Shown: positions 1-6,747, numbered from the stretch's first letter. The stretch: 7,769 bases of DNA from Dichloromethanomonas sp964477085 (GCA_964477085.1 CAYZDF010000099.1:1-7769); one strand, 5' to 3'. Numbers and translations are program-made. The notes: generated from the sequence alone by a model not told the origin.

Positions 1-120
1 AGTATCTATAAGATATTTAAAAATATAAGTTTTCCAAGTGGGAAAGTTGAGTTATTAAAATGAAGAAGCTGACGATGCTTGGATGTTCGGGGGTATAATC
101 CTAAATCGAATAAAAACGAA

Positions 121-142
121 GCGATCTAACAGGTTAGATCGC
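121..142 (-). terminator. Intrinsic terminator of the GGDEF-EAL gene, overlapping its stop codon
   Basis: Seen: a perfect inverted repeat, GCGATCTAAC (121-130) and GTTAGATCGC (133-142), with only two bases between the arms, so the real loop probably uses several stem bases. On the minus strand the hairpin is followed by TTCGTTTTTATTCG, a U-rich tract. The TAG stop codon of the membrane GGDEF-EAL gene (126-128) lies inside the distal arm. On the plus strand the hairpin is not followed by a T-run, so termination should favour the minus strand. Confidence 0.8.
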
Positions 143-3083
143 TGGGAACCGTCGATATGAATATTTTTTCGATTTCCTCCGGTGGCATTGGACGGTGGAA
201 ATAATAGCCCTGAGCACCGAAGCACCTGTTGCTGCTTAAGAATTCGACTTGATTTTGGGTTTCTACTCCTTCGGCGATAATCTCCAGACCGAGATTTTCA
301 GCCAGGTGGATGATGGCCTTCACGATAGCGCGGTTTTTTTCATCGGCTTCAATGCTATGCACAAAGTTCATATCCATTTTCAGGCGGTCGATGGGTAAAT
401 CTTTCAGCCTGGTTAAAGAGGAGTATTCTTTACCAAAGTCGTCAATCGAAATTTTGATCCCTAATTGTTTTAAGTCCTGCAAAACCCGGACGATATGATG
501 GTCTTCCCCAATCGCCGAGCCTTCGGTGATTTCTAATTCCACAGCCTGCGGTTCAAGTCCCGTTTCACGGAGGATATTATCTATCTGACGGGTAATCGCG
601 GGGTTGCGCAGCTGATGGGCGGAAATATTTACAGATATGCGAAACGGAGGATAGCCCTTATCCCGCCACATGACACTTTGCTGGCAAGCTGTTTTCAGCA
701 CCCACTCGCCGATCGGGTTAATCATCCCGCTTTGTTCGGCAATCGGGATGAAGAGAGCCGGGGATATCATTCCTAAGTCAGGATGGTTCCATCGCAGCAA
801 AGCTTCCAGGCCAATGATTTCAGCATTAGGCAGACGGACCTGAGGTTGGTAATGAACCGACAATTCATTCCGATCCAAGGCCCGGAATAGGCTGTTGGTC
901 AGGGTCATTTTATGGCGCACTTCCTCTTTGAGCTGAGAAGAACAGAGGGCATACTGGTTTTTACCTTTTTCTTTGGCCTTATACATGGCGATATCGGCGT
1001 TCTTAATTAAGGTTTGTGTATCCGGTCCGTCAAATGGGTAGAAGGCTATCCCGGCACTTGCTGTCACAAAGAATTCCTGACCTCTTAATACCGCCGGTTC
1101 TTGGAATAAGGCCATGATATCCTCGGCAACTGCGATAACCTGCTCATAGCCGGCAACATAATCCAGCAGAATCAAAAATTCATCCCCGCTAAAACGGCCG
1201 ATCGTACCTTTTTGGGCGGTACATGCCGATAGTTTATGTCCGACTTGGGTGATTAACTCGTCCCCGCCTTCATGGCCCAGGGTATCGTTCACCGTTTTAA
1301 GAGAATCAAGATCAAGGAAAATCACCGCCAGCATGTGAGGCATTCGGTTGGCCTGCCGGATCGCTTGTGCCACCTTGTCCCATAACAGCACTCGGTTGGG
1401 CAGGTTGGTTAAATGATCAAAGTAGGCTAATTGCTGAATATCTTTCTCCGCTTGAACTTTGGCCAGCGCGTCGCCCAAAATGTTGGCGATGACTTTGAGG
1501 AGTTCAAGCTGGTCATCACGCCATTTTTGAGGAGAATCCAGAGTATCGAGTCCGGCTAAAGCCAAAAATTCACCTTTGGCACTAATCGGCAGGTAAATCG
1601 GATTGTTTTTCATGGTCGTTTCCCGGTCAGTCTCTTTGTGCAGGGACCAGGAAAAGGGAAGGGCAGCGGGAGATTGCTCGCGCGCCTGTGAATAAATCCA
1701 GACCCTGTCCAGTTCAAAAAACCTTCCGCATTCTGCCAAGGCCTGGTTGATTTTTTGTTCTAAATTGTTTTGATTGACGGCAAAGAGATCCGCGGAAATT
1801 TTAGAGACCAACTTCTGCTGTTGCATCTGCGTGGCGTTTTCTTGTAATTTGCGGATATACAGTTTATTCACATAGGAAGCCAGCCAAAGAAATACAAGAA
1901 AGAAAAAGATTCTTAAAAAATAGTCTTCGGCGTCTACGTCAATGGCAGCCTTTGGCGCTATGAGCCAGAATAAAAGCTGGGTAGAGAGAATGGAAACCCC
2001 CAAGGCTGCTAAGATCAGGCGGTTATTGAGCACCATGGCAAAAATGATAAACATCACAGGAAACACCCAAACCGTAATACTACAGGTTTGAATAAACCGT
2101 AAAGTAAAAAGAGGAATGGCCAGCACGCCTGCCACGACATAAACAAAATCTTTTTTGTTTTCTGCTATTGGCGACCGCTTAACGAAAAATATAATCAGTC
2201 CTAATAAAAAGATTGCGATACTTGTCAGTATAACTGACGCTAAATTCTCCGCTCTTTTAAACAGAAAGAAGGCGGCCAGGTTAATGAAGCTGGAGGCAAA
2301 CAAGGCAAAGCCCAAATAACTGATAATATTGCCACGGGTCGAATCATTTAAGATAATCACTTCCGTAGTAACGGTTTCTTCCGCCTTCATCAGTCCGTAT
2401 CTGTGAATAGCGCAGTAAACGAAGGTCATCGACATGGTGCAGAGGAAAGGAGCCAGTTGGGGAAGGGGGATTTTCAAAAAAGTAACGGCCACGATGTCCG
2501 TCACCGTTGTTAAGATTAATGTGCCGGTAATCCAGAATTGAATAAGCAGGGCTTTTTTTCTATCCTTCGGGTGAGAGGCTTTTCTTCCCCAAGACCAAAT
2601 CAACCCGACGCTGAGAATGGAAAAAATGAAATAATAATAATTAAAGAAAGCGTTAAACCCACTATCCGGTACATTGATCCAGCCGTTCACCGAATGAATT
2701 AACTTATAATTTGCTTCCGCGGTAGGGGAGATCCCATACATATAAAGGGTCACGACCGACGGGAAATAAAGCAGAGGGTACAGCCACCATTGGCCAAGCA
2801 AGCCTTTTTTACCGGTCAGAATGAGACTGAAATGGAGCAGGATGCTGAAAAACGTCCCCCAGCCGGCGACAGAGAGCCTGCGCCAGATCAAGCTCAAGGC
2901 TTGAGTGGGGGCGGAAACGCCAAAGGAAAATCCCCAAGCCCATATACTCAAGGAAATACATAAGGCAAGGAAAGCCTTGTTCAATCTGGCTTTCGGGTTA
3001 AGGTAAAGTGTATAAACTCCAAGAAAGGTACTGAGTACACCCGAAAAGAAAAATATTATTGTAAAAAAGTCTGATGATTCCAT
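126..3083 (-). CDS. Polytopic membrane GAF-GGDEF-EAL protein (cyclic-di-GMP cyclase/phosphodiesterase)
   Basis: A 985-residue membrane protein of cyclic-di-GMP metabolism. Residues 1-235 hold about seven hydrophobic segments resembling the 7TM N-terminal sensor module of some histidine kinases. Residues 250-408 hold about six more, then a GAF-like domain at about 425-545. GGDEF spans about 553-715, with D591, N599 and D600, and signature S632-G-D-E-F636. EAL spans about 733-975: E760-A-L762, N819, E851, D881-D882, K902, E938 and Q958 are all present, so phosphodiesterase activity is plausible. The RxxD inhibitory site is absent (A623 and G626 at those positions), and loop 6, usually DDFGTGYSS, reads DDFGKEYSS (885-886 = KE). 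SGDEF domains can be cyclases; the net direction of activity cannot be read from sequence. The ATG has AGAAGGG 4 nt upstream. The gene is monocistronic, with its own terminator. The domain calls are firm; the ligand sensed is unknown. Confidence 0.95.
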   Translation of the reverse strand: MESSDFFTIIFFFSGVLSTFLGVYTLYLNPKARLNKAFLALCISLSIWAWGFSFGVSAPTQALSLIWRRLSVAGWGTFFSILLHFSLILTGKKGLLGQWWLYPLLYFPSVVTLYMYGISPTAEANYKLIHSVNGWINVPDSGFNAFFNYYYFIFSILSVGLIWSWGRKASHPKDRKKALLIQFWITGTLILTTVTDIVAVTFLKIPLPQLAPFLCTMSMTFVYCAIHRYGLMKAEETVTTEVIILNDSTRGNIISYLGFALFASSFINLAAFFLFKRAENLASVILTSIAIFLLGLIIFFVKRSPIAENKKDFVYVVAGVLAIPLFTLRFIQTCSITVWVFPVMFIIFAMVLNNRLILAALGVSILSTQLLFWLIAPKAAIDVDAEDYFLRIFFFLVFLWLASYVNKLYIRKLQENATQMQQQKLVSKISADLFAVNQNNLEQKINQALAECGRFFELDRVWIYSQAREQSPAALPFSWSLHKETDRETTMKNNPIYLPISAKGEFLALAGLDTLDSPQKWRDDQLELLKVIANILGDALAKVQAEKDIQQLAYFDHLTNLPNRVLLWDKVAQAIRQANRMPHMLAVIFLDLDSLKTVNDTLGHEGGDELITQVGHKLSACTAQKGTIGRFSGDEFLILLDYVAGYEQVIAVAEDIMALFQEPAVLRGQEFFVTASAGIAFYPFDGPDTQTLIKNADIAMYKAKEKGKNQYALCSSQLKEEVRHKMTLTNSLFRALDRNELSVHYQPQVRLPNAEIIGLEALLRWNHPDLGMISPALFIPIAEQSGMINPIGEWVLKTACQQSVMWRDKGYPPFRISVNISAHQLRNPAITRQIDNILRETGLEPQAVELEITEGSAIGEDHHIVRVLQDLKQLGIKISIDDFGKEYSSLTRLKDLPIDRLKMDMNFVHSIEADEKNRAIVKAIIHLAENLGLEIIAEGVETQNQVEFLSSNRCFGAQGYYFHRPMPPEEIEKIFISTVPSDLTC

Positions 3084-3139
3084 ATCGCCCTTCTCTGTTC
3101 ACTGATGAAAATACTGCTAAGATCAGATTTGCATCGGCC

Positions 3140-3167
3140 TTATCGACATTAGTCATTCTTAAATTTG
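3140..3167 (-). promoter_or_regulatory. Possible sigma-28-like promoter of the GGDEF-EAL gene
   Basis: Seen on the minus strand: CAAA (3164-3167), a 16-nt spacer, then GTCGATAA (3140-3147), ending 56 nt before the ATG. Known: motility sigma factors of this family prefer TAAA, about 15 nt, GCCGATAA; the -10 matches 7 of 8 and the -35 3 of 4. Motility-linked control would suit a cyclic-di-GMP gene, but this is inference. A sigma-A alternative is TTGTTA (3172-3177), 18 nt, ACTAAT (3148-3153). Neither is strong. Confidence 0.25.
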
Positions 3168-3170
3168 GAT

Positions 3171-3200
3171 TTAACAAAATATTCTACGGTTAACTATAAT
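3171..3200 (+). promoter_or_regulatory. Plus-strand sigma-A-like promoter with no protein gene downstream
   Basis: TTAACA (3171-3176), an 18-nt spacer and a perfect TATAAT (3195-3200). It faces away from the GGDEF-EAL gene into a gap with no credible plus-strand protein gene before the next hairpin. The matches are good, but AT-rich DNA yields such pairs by chance. Confidence 0.4.
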
Positions 3201-3206
3201 TTCCTT

Positions 3207-3390
3207 TTTCTAAAAGAAAGAAAATGAGGCCAAAATCTACTAATAAGGCTTGAAAAACGTTTGGCTGCCGTGTCTGTTCGGTGTCATCTTTATTGAATAA
3301 AGCATATAGTATTAATGCCTCGTATAGTTCATCCGTAGTGGTGTGGATGTAAAAGGACCGGCTGTCAGTTGACAGCCGGTCCGCATTTTT
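3207..3390 (+). ncRNA. Candidate small RNA in the gap between the GGDEF-EAL and coiled-coil genes
   Basis: This is inferred from boundaries only. A promoter-like pair (TTAACA, 18 nt, TATAAT) ends at 3200, and a strong hairpin at 3355-3382 is followed on the plus strand by GCATTTTTCG, so a transcript of about 180 nt is possible. No known RNA family was recognised: the conserved bases of a cyclic-di-GMP-I riboswitch are not seen. The only ORF starting with ATG near its 5' end is nine codons (3224-3253) and unconvincing. The hairpin is already explained as the terminator of the minus-strand genes, so the small RNA may not exist. Confidence 0.25.
3355..3382 (-). terminator. Strong, probably bidirectional terminator after the coiled-coil gene
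   Basis: A perfect 12-bp stem, GGACCGGCTGTC (3355-3366) and GACAGCCGGTCC (3371-3382), with loop AGTT. On the minus strand it lies 25 nt beyond the coiled-coil stop codon and is followed by TTTTAC. On the plus strand it is followed by GCATTTTTCG, so it could also stop transcription coming from the left. This is the best terminator in the window. Confidence 0.9.
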
Positions 3391-3407
3391 CGTCTTATCT
3401 CTTGATG

Positions 3408-4001
3408 TTATATGAGTATACTATTCATTTCCACCAGTATGGTATTGATTTGGCATAAAACGTCATTGCGGTAAGACTGGATGGTGGTAATCTCAGCGAA
3501 GGCAGCATCCATGGCCGCATAATCTTTTTCCTTGATAAGCTCTTTGTATTCATCTAATACTTCTCTGATCTGGCCTTTGCTCTCTTTCAAGGAATCGATC
3601 AGTTCTTTAATCTGAGCATTATAGTCCTTTAATTGGGCGATAGTTTCGTCAGGAAGAGTTGAGCCGCTGTCTTTCAGTTCTTTAAGTTTTAAAGCCAGGT
3701 CTAAGTGCAGCTGATTATTCTGCTCGATCATGGTGATATTGGCTTCACGGTTGGCAAGGGCTGCCAGTCTTTTCTCGGCTAAGTCTTTGCGGAATGCTTC
3801 AAACTCATCTTTCTTGCTGGCCAGCTCTGCCTGTCTTTCTTGATTGCGGATTTTTAATTCTTCGATGCGCTGTTGTCTTTCATCTAAGGTCTCAATCCGT
3901 CTTTCAAGTCTCCCTGGATCATCGGAGGCAGCAGCAAACGCGGAAGTACTCATCACCAGGGTAAAGACAAAGAGTAGGGCCAATACCATTATTCTTTTCA
4001 T
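3408..4001 (-). CDS. Secreted coiled-coil protein of unknown function
   Basis: A 197-residue protein with a typical signal peptide (MKRIMV followed by a hydrophobic core) and a likely signal-peptidase site after AFA at about residue 23. The mature part, from about residue 29 to 175, is almost entirely charged helix rich in E, K, Q, R and L with heptad-like spacing (RRIETLDERQQRIEEL), so an elongated coiled coil outside the membrane is expected. It has one cysteine (183) and no enzyme motif. The start at 4001 is chosen because it begins the signal peptide and has GAGGT 8 nt upstream. An in-frame ATG at 4076, preceded by AAGGA, would add 25 polar residues and is less likely. It lies 99 nt after the lipoprotein gene on the same strand with no terminator between, so the two are probably co-transcribed and may work together at the cell surface. 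I do not recognise a named family. Confidence 0.85.
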   Translation of the reverse strand: MKRIMVLALLFVFTLVMSTSAFAAASDDPGRLERRIETLDERQQRIEELKIRNQERQAELASKKDEFEAFRKDLAEKRLAALANREANITMIEQNNQLHLDLALKLKELKDSGSTLPDETIAQLKDYNAQIKELIDSLKESKGQIREVLDEYKELIKEKDYAAMDAAFAEITTIQSYRNDVLCQINTILVEMNSILI

Positions 4002-4100
4002 ATCACAATACCTCTTCTCATTATTTTTTATTACTATTTTTCTGAGAATATCTTGTGTCTTACATACTTGTTCCATATGGATCCTTCATTCTAGTAAACA

Positions 4101-4433
4101 CTATGGGGTCGGGATGGTTAATTCCTCATTTGTCACATTTTCCAGGCTTTTGACGACCTCGTTTAAACTTTTGAGTGTAGCATCTAATGATGTGATCTGG
4201 TTTGATGTGGCGACCTGGTCTGCACTGCTGTTCTTAGCCGGCGTGCTTTGTTGTGGGGTATTCTTATCTGAAGAATTTTGGTTTGCTTCCGGTTGTTTTT
4301 GTTCAGATGTTAAACTTTTTGGGGGAGTTGATTGAAATTGTTCTGATCGGGCTTTGGCAGTATCTTTTCCGGAGCAGCCGGTAAGCGAGAGAACTATCAA
4401 GACTGTCAGAAGGAATATTCCTATTTTTTTCAT
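4101..4433 (-). CDS. Small lipoprotein of unknown function
   Basis: A 110-residue protein with a classic lipoprotein signal: MKK, a hydrophobic core and lipobox LTGC with the lipid-modified cysteine at residue 20. Residues 21-75 are a low-complexity stretch rich in S, T, Q, N, K and P, typical of a surface tether. Residues about 76-105 form a short amphipathic helix (SLDATLKSLNEVVKSLENV) that could pair with a coiled-coil partner. The start is supported by AGGAGGTG 6 nt upstream. It is divergent from the response regulator and first in a probable two-gene unit with the coiled-coil protein. Membrane anchoring is a firm reading. An envelope-stress or sensor-accessory role is inferred only from context. 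Confidence 0.88.
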   Translation of the reverse strand: MKKIGIFLLTVLIVLSLTGCSGKDTAKARSEQFQSTPPKSLTSEQKQPEANQNSSDKNTPQQSTPAKNSSADQVATSNQITSLDATLKSLNEVVKSLENVTNEELTIPTP

Positions 4434-4459
4434 TTGTTCACCTCCTGTCTTTTGTCTTT

Positions 4460-4489
4460 ATCTTAGCTCAGGCCGTTAGTGCAAAACAA
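4460..4489 (-). promoter_or_regulatory. Possible promoter of the lipoprotein/coiled-coil unit
   Basis: On the minus strand: TTGTTT (4484-4489), an 18-nt spacer, then TAAGAT (4460-4465). Both boxes are weak. The -35 overlaps the outer edge of the 11-bp-phased repeats, which would fit a promoter that needs an activator such as the adjacent response regulator. This is inference. Confidence 0.35.
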
Positions 4490-4519
4490 AGGTCAAACTG
4501 TGGCAAATCTGTGGCAATT
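4476..4519. promoter_or_regulatory. 11-bp-phased direct repeats, likely operator of the OmpR-family regulator
   Basis: Two exact copies of CTGTGGCAA (4498-4506 and 4509-4517) are spaced 11 bp start to start. Two weaker copies lie in the same 11-bp register to the left: TTAGTGCAAAA (4476-4486) and CAAAGGTCAAA (4487-4497). Known: OmpR/PhoB-family regulators bind as head-to-tail dimers to direct repeats with 11-bp spacing. The repeats lie between divergent genes, next to the regulator gene, so control of both sides is likely. Confidence 0.6.
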
Positions 4520-4549
4520 CTTTTTATCTTCAATAAAATTAGCTACAAT
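4511..4549 (+). promoter_or_regulatory. Promoter region of the two-component operon
   Basis: The preferred pair is GTGGCA (4511-4516), 17 nt, TAAAAT (4534-4539); its -35 lies inside the last CTGTGGCAA repeat, as expected for an autoregulated promoter. An alternative is TTTTTA (4521-4526), 17 nt, TACAAT (4544-4549). The second would leave a leader of under 20 nt. The sequence does not decide between them. Confidence 0.45.
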
Positions 4550-4572
4550 GGGAGAGAAGGATGTGATAGGGG

Positions 4573-5265
4573 ATGAAAAAGCTGATTTACATTGCGGATG
4601 ATGATGAAAATATCCGCAATTTAATTGAAATGTTTCTGACAAATGAAGGCTTTGAGGTTCAGTCTTTTGCCAATGGAGATGACTTACTGAATCTGTTTTT
4701 ACGAAAGCCTGCTGACTTGGTGATCCTCGATATCATGATGCCCGGAACGGACGGACTGACTATATGTACTCAGATTCGAAGCCACAGCAATGCGTTGATT
4801 ATTATCGTATCCGCCAGAGATAATGAAATCGACAGGATAACAGGAATAACCCTGGGATCGGATGACTACCTGACAAAACCTTTTTCACCGATGGAACTGG
4901 TTGCCAGGGTGAAAGCCTTGTTTCGCAGACTCGAACTGCTTACCGGCGGCGCTCCACGGGATATCCTGACAGTCGGTACTCTTAAGGTAAATGCTGCCAC
5001 CAGAGAGGCAGAGGTCAACGGCCAGGCCTTTGAAATGACGCCGACTGAGCTAGCCTTAATGGTCTATCTGATGCAGAATAGCACCCGGGCGGTTTCCCGT
5101 GATGAACTGCTGAAAAATGTTTGGAAATTTGACTTTGAGGTTGATTCCCGCGCTACCGATGACGTGGTCAAACGGCTGCGCAAAAAGCTTACAGCTGCAG
5201 ATTGCAGTGTCAAGATCGAGTCGGTATGGGGATTTGGCTTCAAGCTTTGTCAAGGGGGAGAATAA
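4573..5265 (+). CDS. OmpR/PhoB-family response regulator
   Basis: A 230-residue DNA-binding response regulator. The receiver domain (1-120) has the acidic pocket at D9-D11, phosphoacceptor D53 (in LVILDIMMPG), the switch S80 and conserved K102 (TKPF). The winged-helix effector (about 128-227) has the usual MTPTE and the DDVVKRLRKKL recognition region, then GFGFKL at the end. Length is standard. The ATG at 4573 is fixed by an in-frame TAG at 4567. Its Shine-Dalgarno site is unusual: GGGG touches the ATG, while the better GGAGAGAAGG (4551-4560) is 12 nt upstream and better placed for ATG-TGA at 4561-4566. It is the first gene of an operon with the kinase, and the phased repeats upstream suggest autoregulation. 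The signal is unknown. Confidence 0.95.
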   Translation: MKKLIYIADDDENIRNLIEMFLTNEGFEVQSFANGDDLLNLFLRKPADLVILDIMMPGTDGLTICTQIRSHSNALIIIVSARDNEIDRITGITLGSDDYLTKPFSPMELVARVKALFRRLELLTGGAPRDILTVGTLKVNAATREAEVNGQAFEMTPTELALMVYLMQNSTRAVSRDELLKNVWKFDFEVDSRATDDVVKRLRKKLTAADCSVKIESVWGFGFKLCQGGE

Positions 5266-5268
5266 ACG

Positions 5269-6666
5269 GTGAAACCGATCAAAAGAACAATCGTTACCCC
5301 TTTCATCATTTTGATCATCATATTTCCGCTGATAACCTTGCTGTTCTTTAATCTCTCCATTAACTTATACCTGGAACGGAATGCCAGGATTGAACTGCAG
5401 GGTGTTGTGAAGACCATGGAGAGTGTGGTCGCCAAAGAGCTGCCGGCTAATCTTCGCAATGGGACTGCCGCCAATTTAGCTACTCCGTTTACCAACCTGT
5501 ACCGCGCACTGCACGCGTCTCGCTTAGCCATGAATACGGAGATTCTTTTTTACAGCCAAAATAAAGAATTGCTTAATTTGCGCGGGGAAAAGAACAGTTT
5601 TATCACTAAGCAGTTAATGATGCGAATCACGAACAGGCTTCCTTTGATAAAAGATAATCGCGTTTATACGGTTCGCATTGGGAAGGAAAAGTACTTTGTA
5701 CTCTCCTACCCGCTTACTAAGGCAGAGAGTCCGGCTGTTATTTTTATATCGCATGCGGATAAGAATATCGCTTTAGTTCGTTTCATCAATCTCATTCTGA
5801 TCGGTATCATGGTGCTTGGCGCTTTAGTGACTACCTTATTAGCCAGTCGGTTATCGGCTCGCATTACACGTCCTGTGAGTGATTTATGCAGGCTTGCAAA
5901 AGATATCGGAGCGGGGGAGTTTTCTGTTCCCCGTCAAGCTCGAAGCGATGACATTCTCGAACTGCATATCCTTAAGGAAAGCATTGGTGAAATGTCCGCC
6001 AAGCTCGAAGCTTATGATAATGCACAAAAAGCATTTCTCCAGAATGCTTCACATGAACTGAAAACGCCACTGATGTCTATTCAGGGATATGCCGAAGGGG
6101 TAATGAGCGGGGTATTGCCTGATGTCAAACATGCCGCTCAAATCATTCATAACGAGAGTAAGCGGCTAGGCACGTTGGTCGAAGAACTGCTTACCTTGTC
6201 ACGGATTGAGAGCCAGACGTATAGTAAGGAACTTATTCCTGTTGACCTGGATAATATACTCAAAGAATATGTGCAGCGTCTGGGCGGAGCTGCCGCCAAA
6301 CAACAACGGGAATTAACACTCACTTTGCCGGATAAGGCAGTATGTGTCATGGCCGATGATGCACTTTTATCGCAAGCGGTGATCAACATCGTATCCAATT
6401 GCCTGCGCTACGCCAAAGCCGTGGTAAGTATAAAGCTGTTTGAAGAGGAAAATTATGCAGTTATCCGCATAGCCGATGATGGAGATGGGATACCGCAAGC
6501 AGATCTCTCCCGGATTTTCGAAAGATTCTATAAGGGCAAGGGAGGAATTTACGGACTCGGGTTAGCTATTGCTAAATCTTCGGTGGAATTTATGAGGGGG
6601 AGTATCCAGGCAGGTAACGATGAAGCAGGAGCGGTATTTGAGATAAGGCTGCCGAAAATTAATTAG
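5269..6666 (+). CDS. Membrane sensor histidine kinase, partner of the response regulator
   Basis: A 465-residue kinase starting at GTG, 3 nt after the regulator's stop codon, with AAGGGGGAG 9 nt upstream. Order: TM1 at about 8-30; an extracytoplasmic sensor of about 135 residues with a Cache/PDC-like look (VYTVRIGKEKYFVLSYPL); TM2 at about 171-192; HAMP at about 190-245; HisKA with phosphoacceptor H262 in SHELKTP; and HATPase with N373/N377, DDGDGIP (403-409), FERFYKG and GLGL (429-432). All catalytic motifs are intact, so it should be an active autokinase that phosphorylates D53 of the neighbouring regulator. The lipoprotein and coiled-coil proteins encoded divergently could present or modify its external signal; this is inferred from position only. 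No convincing terminator follows, so readthrough into the Uma2 gene is possible. Confidence 0.94.
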   Translation: MKPIKRTIVTPFIILIIIFPLITLLFFNLSINLYLERNARIELQGVVKTMESVVAKELPANLRNGTAANLATPFTNLYRALHASRLAMNTEILFYSQNKELLNLRGEKNSFITKQLMMRITNRLPLIKDNRVYTVRIGKEKYFVLSYPLTKAESPAVIFISHADKNIALVRFINLILIGIMVLGALVTTLLASRLSARITRPVSDLCRLAKDIGAGEFSVPRQARSDDILELHILKESIGEMSAKLEAYDNAQKAFLQNASHELKTPLMSIQGYAEGVMSGVLPDVKHAAQIIHNESKRLGTLVEELLTLSRIESQTYSKELIPVDLDNILKEYVQRLGGAAAKQQRELTLTLPDKAVCVMADDALLSQAVINIVSNCLRYAKAVVSIKLFEEENYAVIRIADDGDGIPQADLSRIFERFYKGKGGIYGLGLAIAKSSVEFMRGSIQAGNDEAGAVFEIRLPKIN

Positions 6667-6681
6667 ATAGCTAATAAAAAA

Positions 6682-6710
6682 TTGACATTTTAGCTAAAAT
6701 AACTTAAGAT
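6682..6710 (+). promoter_or_regulatory. Promoter of the Phd-Uma2 gene
   Basis: A perfect TTGACA (6682-6687), a 17-nt spacer and TAAGAT (6705-6710), with an A-rich run just upstream that could act as an UP element. An alternative -10, GATAAT (6708-6713), needs a 20-nt spacer. It begins 16 nt after the kinase stop codon and gives the Uma2 gene its own transcription. Confidence 0.7.
6687..6700. promoter_or_regulatory. Palindromic operator candidate inside the Phd-Uma2 promoter
   Basis: ATTTTAGCTAAAAT is a perfect 14-bp palindrome lying exactly between the -35 and -10 boxes. Its core TAGCTAA recurs at 6668-6674, 23 bp upstream (about two helical turns). A bound dimer would block RNA polymerase. 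The Phd-like N-terminus encoded just downstream is the natural candidate binder, since Phd-type antitoxins repress their own promoters through palindromes; this is inference. Confidence 0.5.
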
Positions 6711-6747
6711 AATACCTAAGATACAAATGATGGATGAGGGTGATCTT

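Noticed and set aside
1..63. Plus-strand frame open from the window edge to a TGA (20 codons), possible end of a gene
   Set aside because: Twenty codons without a stop are expected by chance in one of three frames of AT-rich DNA, and no motif or terminator follows on that strand.
60..98. 12-codon frame starting MKKLTMLGCSGV
   Set aside because: It resembles a lipoprotein start but stops after 12 codons with no good ribosome site. I see nothing else supportable in 1-120 apart from the terminator edge.
94..99. TATAAT on the plus strand
   Set aside because: There is no acceptable -35 at 16-18 nt and no gene downstream; it points into the 3' end of the GGDEF-EAL gene.
3224..3253. Nine-codon frame in the candidate small RNA
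   Set aside because: It is too short, has only an AAAGAAAG upstream and no conserved feature.
3084..3407. Cyclic-di-GMP riboswitch next to the GGDEF-EAL gene
   Set aside because: The conserved bases of the class I element were looked for by eye on both strands and not found.
4002..4076. N-terminal extension of the coiled-coil protein from ATG at 4076
   Set aside because: It has an AAGGA ribosome-like site, but it would put 25 polar residues before an obvious signal peptide; the ATG at 4001 has GAGGT at good spacing.
3844..4335. 163-codon open frame on the plus strand
   Set aside because: It is antisense to the lipoprotein and coiled-coil genes, which have signal peptides and ribosome sites; its translation has no domain pattern.
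5250..5531. 93-codon open frame on the minus strand
   Set aside because: It is antisense to the kinase N-terminus, whose membrane and sensor features are clear.
6663..6681. TTAG...CTAA followed by A-rich DNA as a terminator after the kinase
   Set aside because: It has only four pairs and no T-run on the plus strand; it cannot be supported as a terminator.
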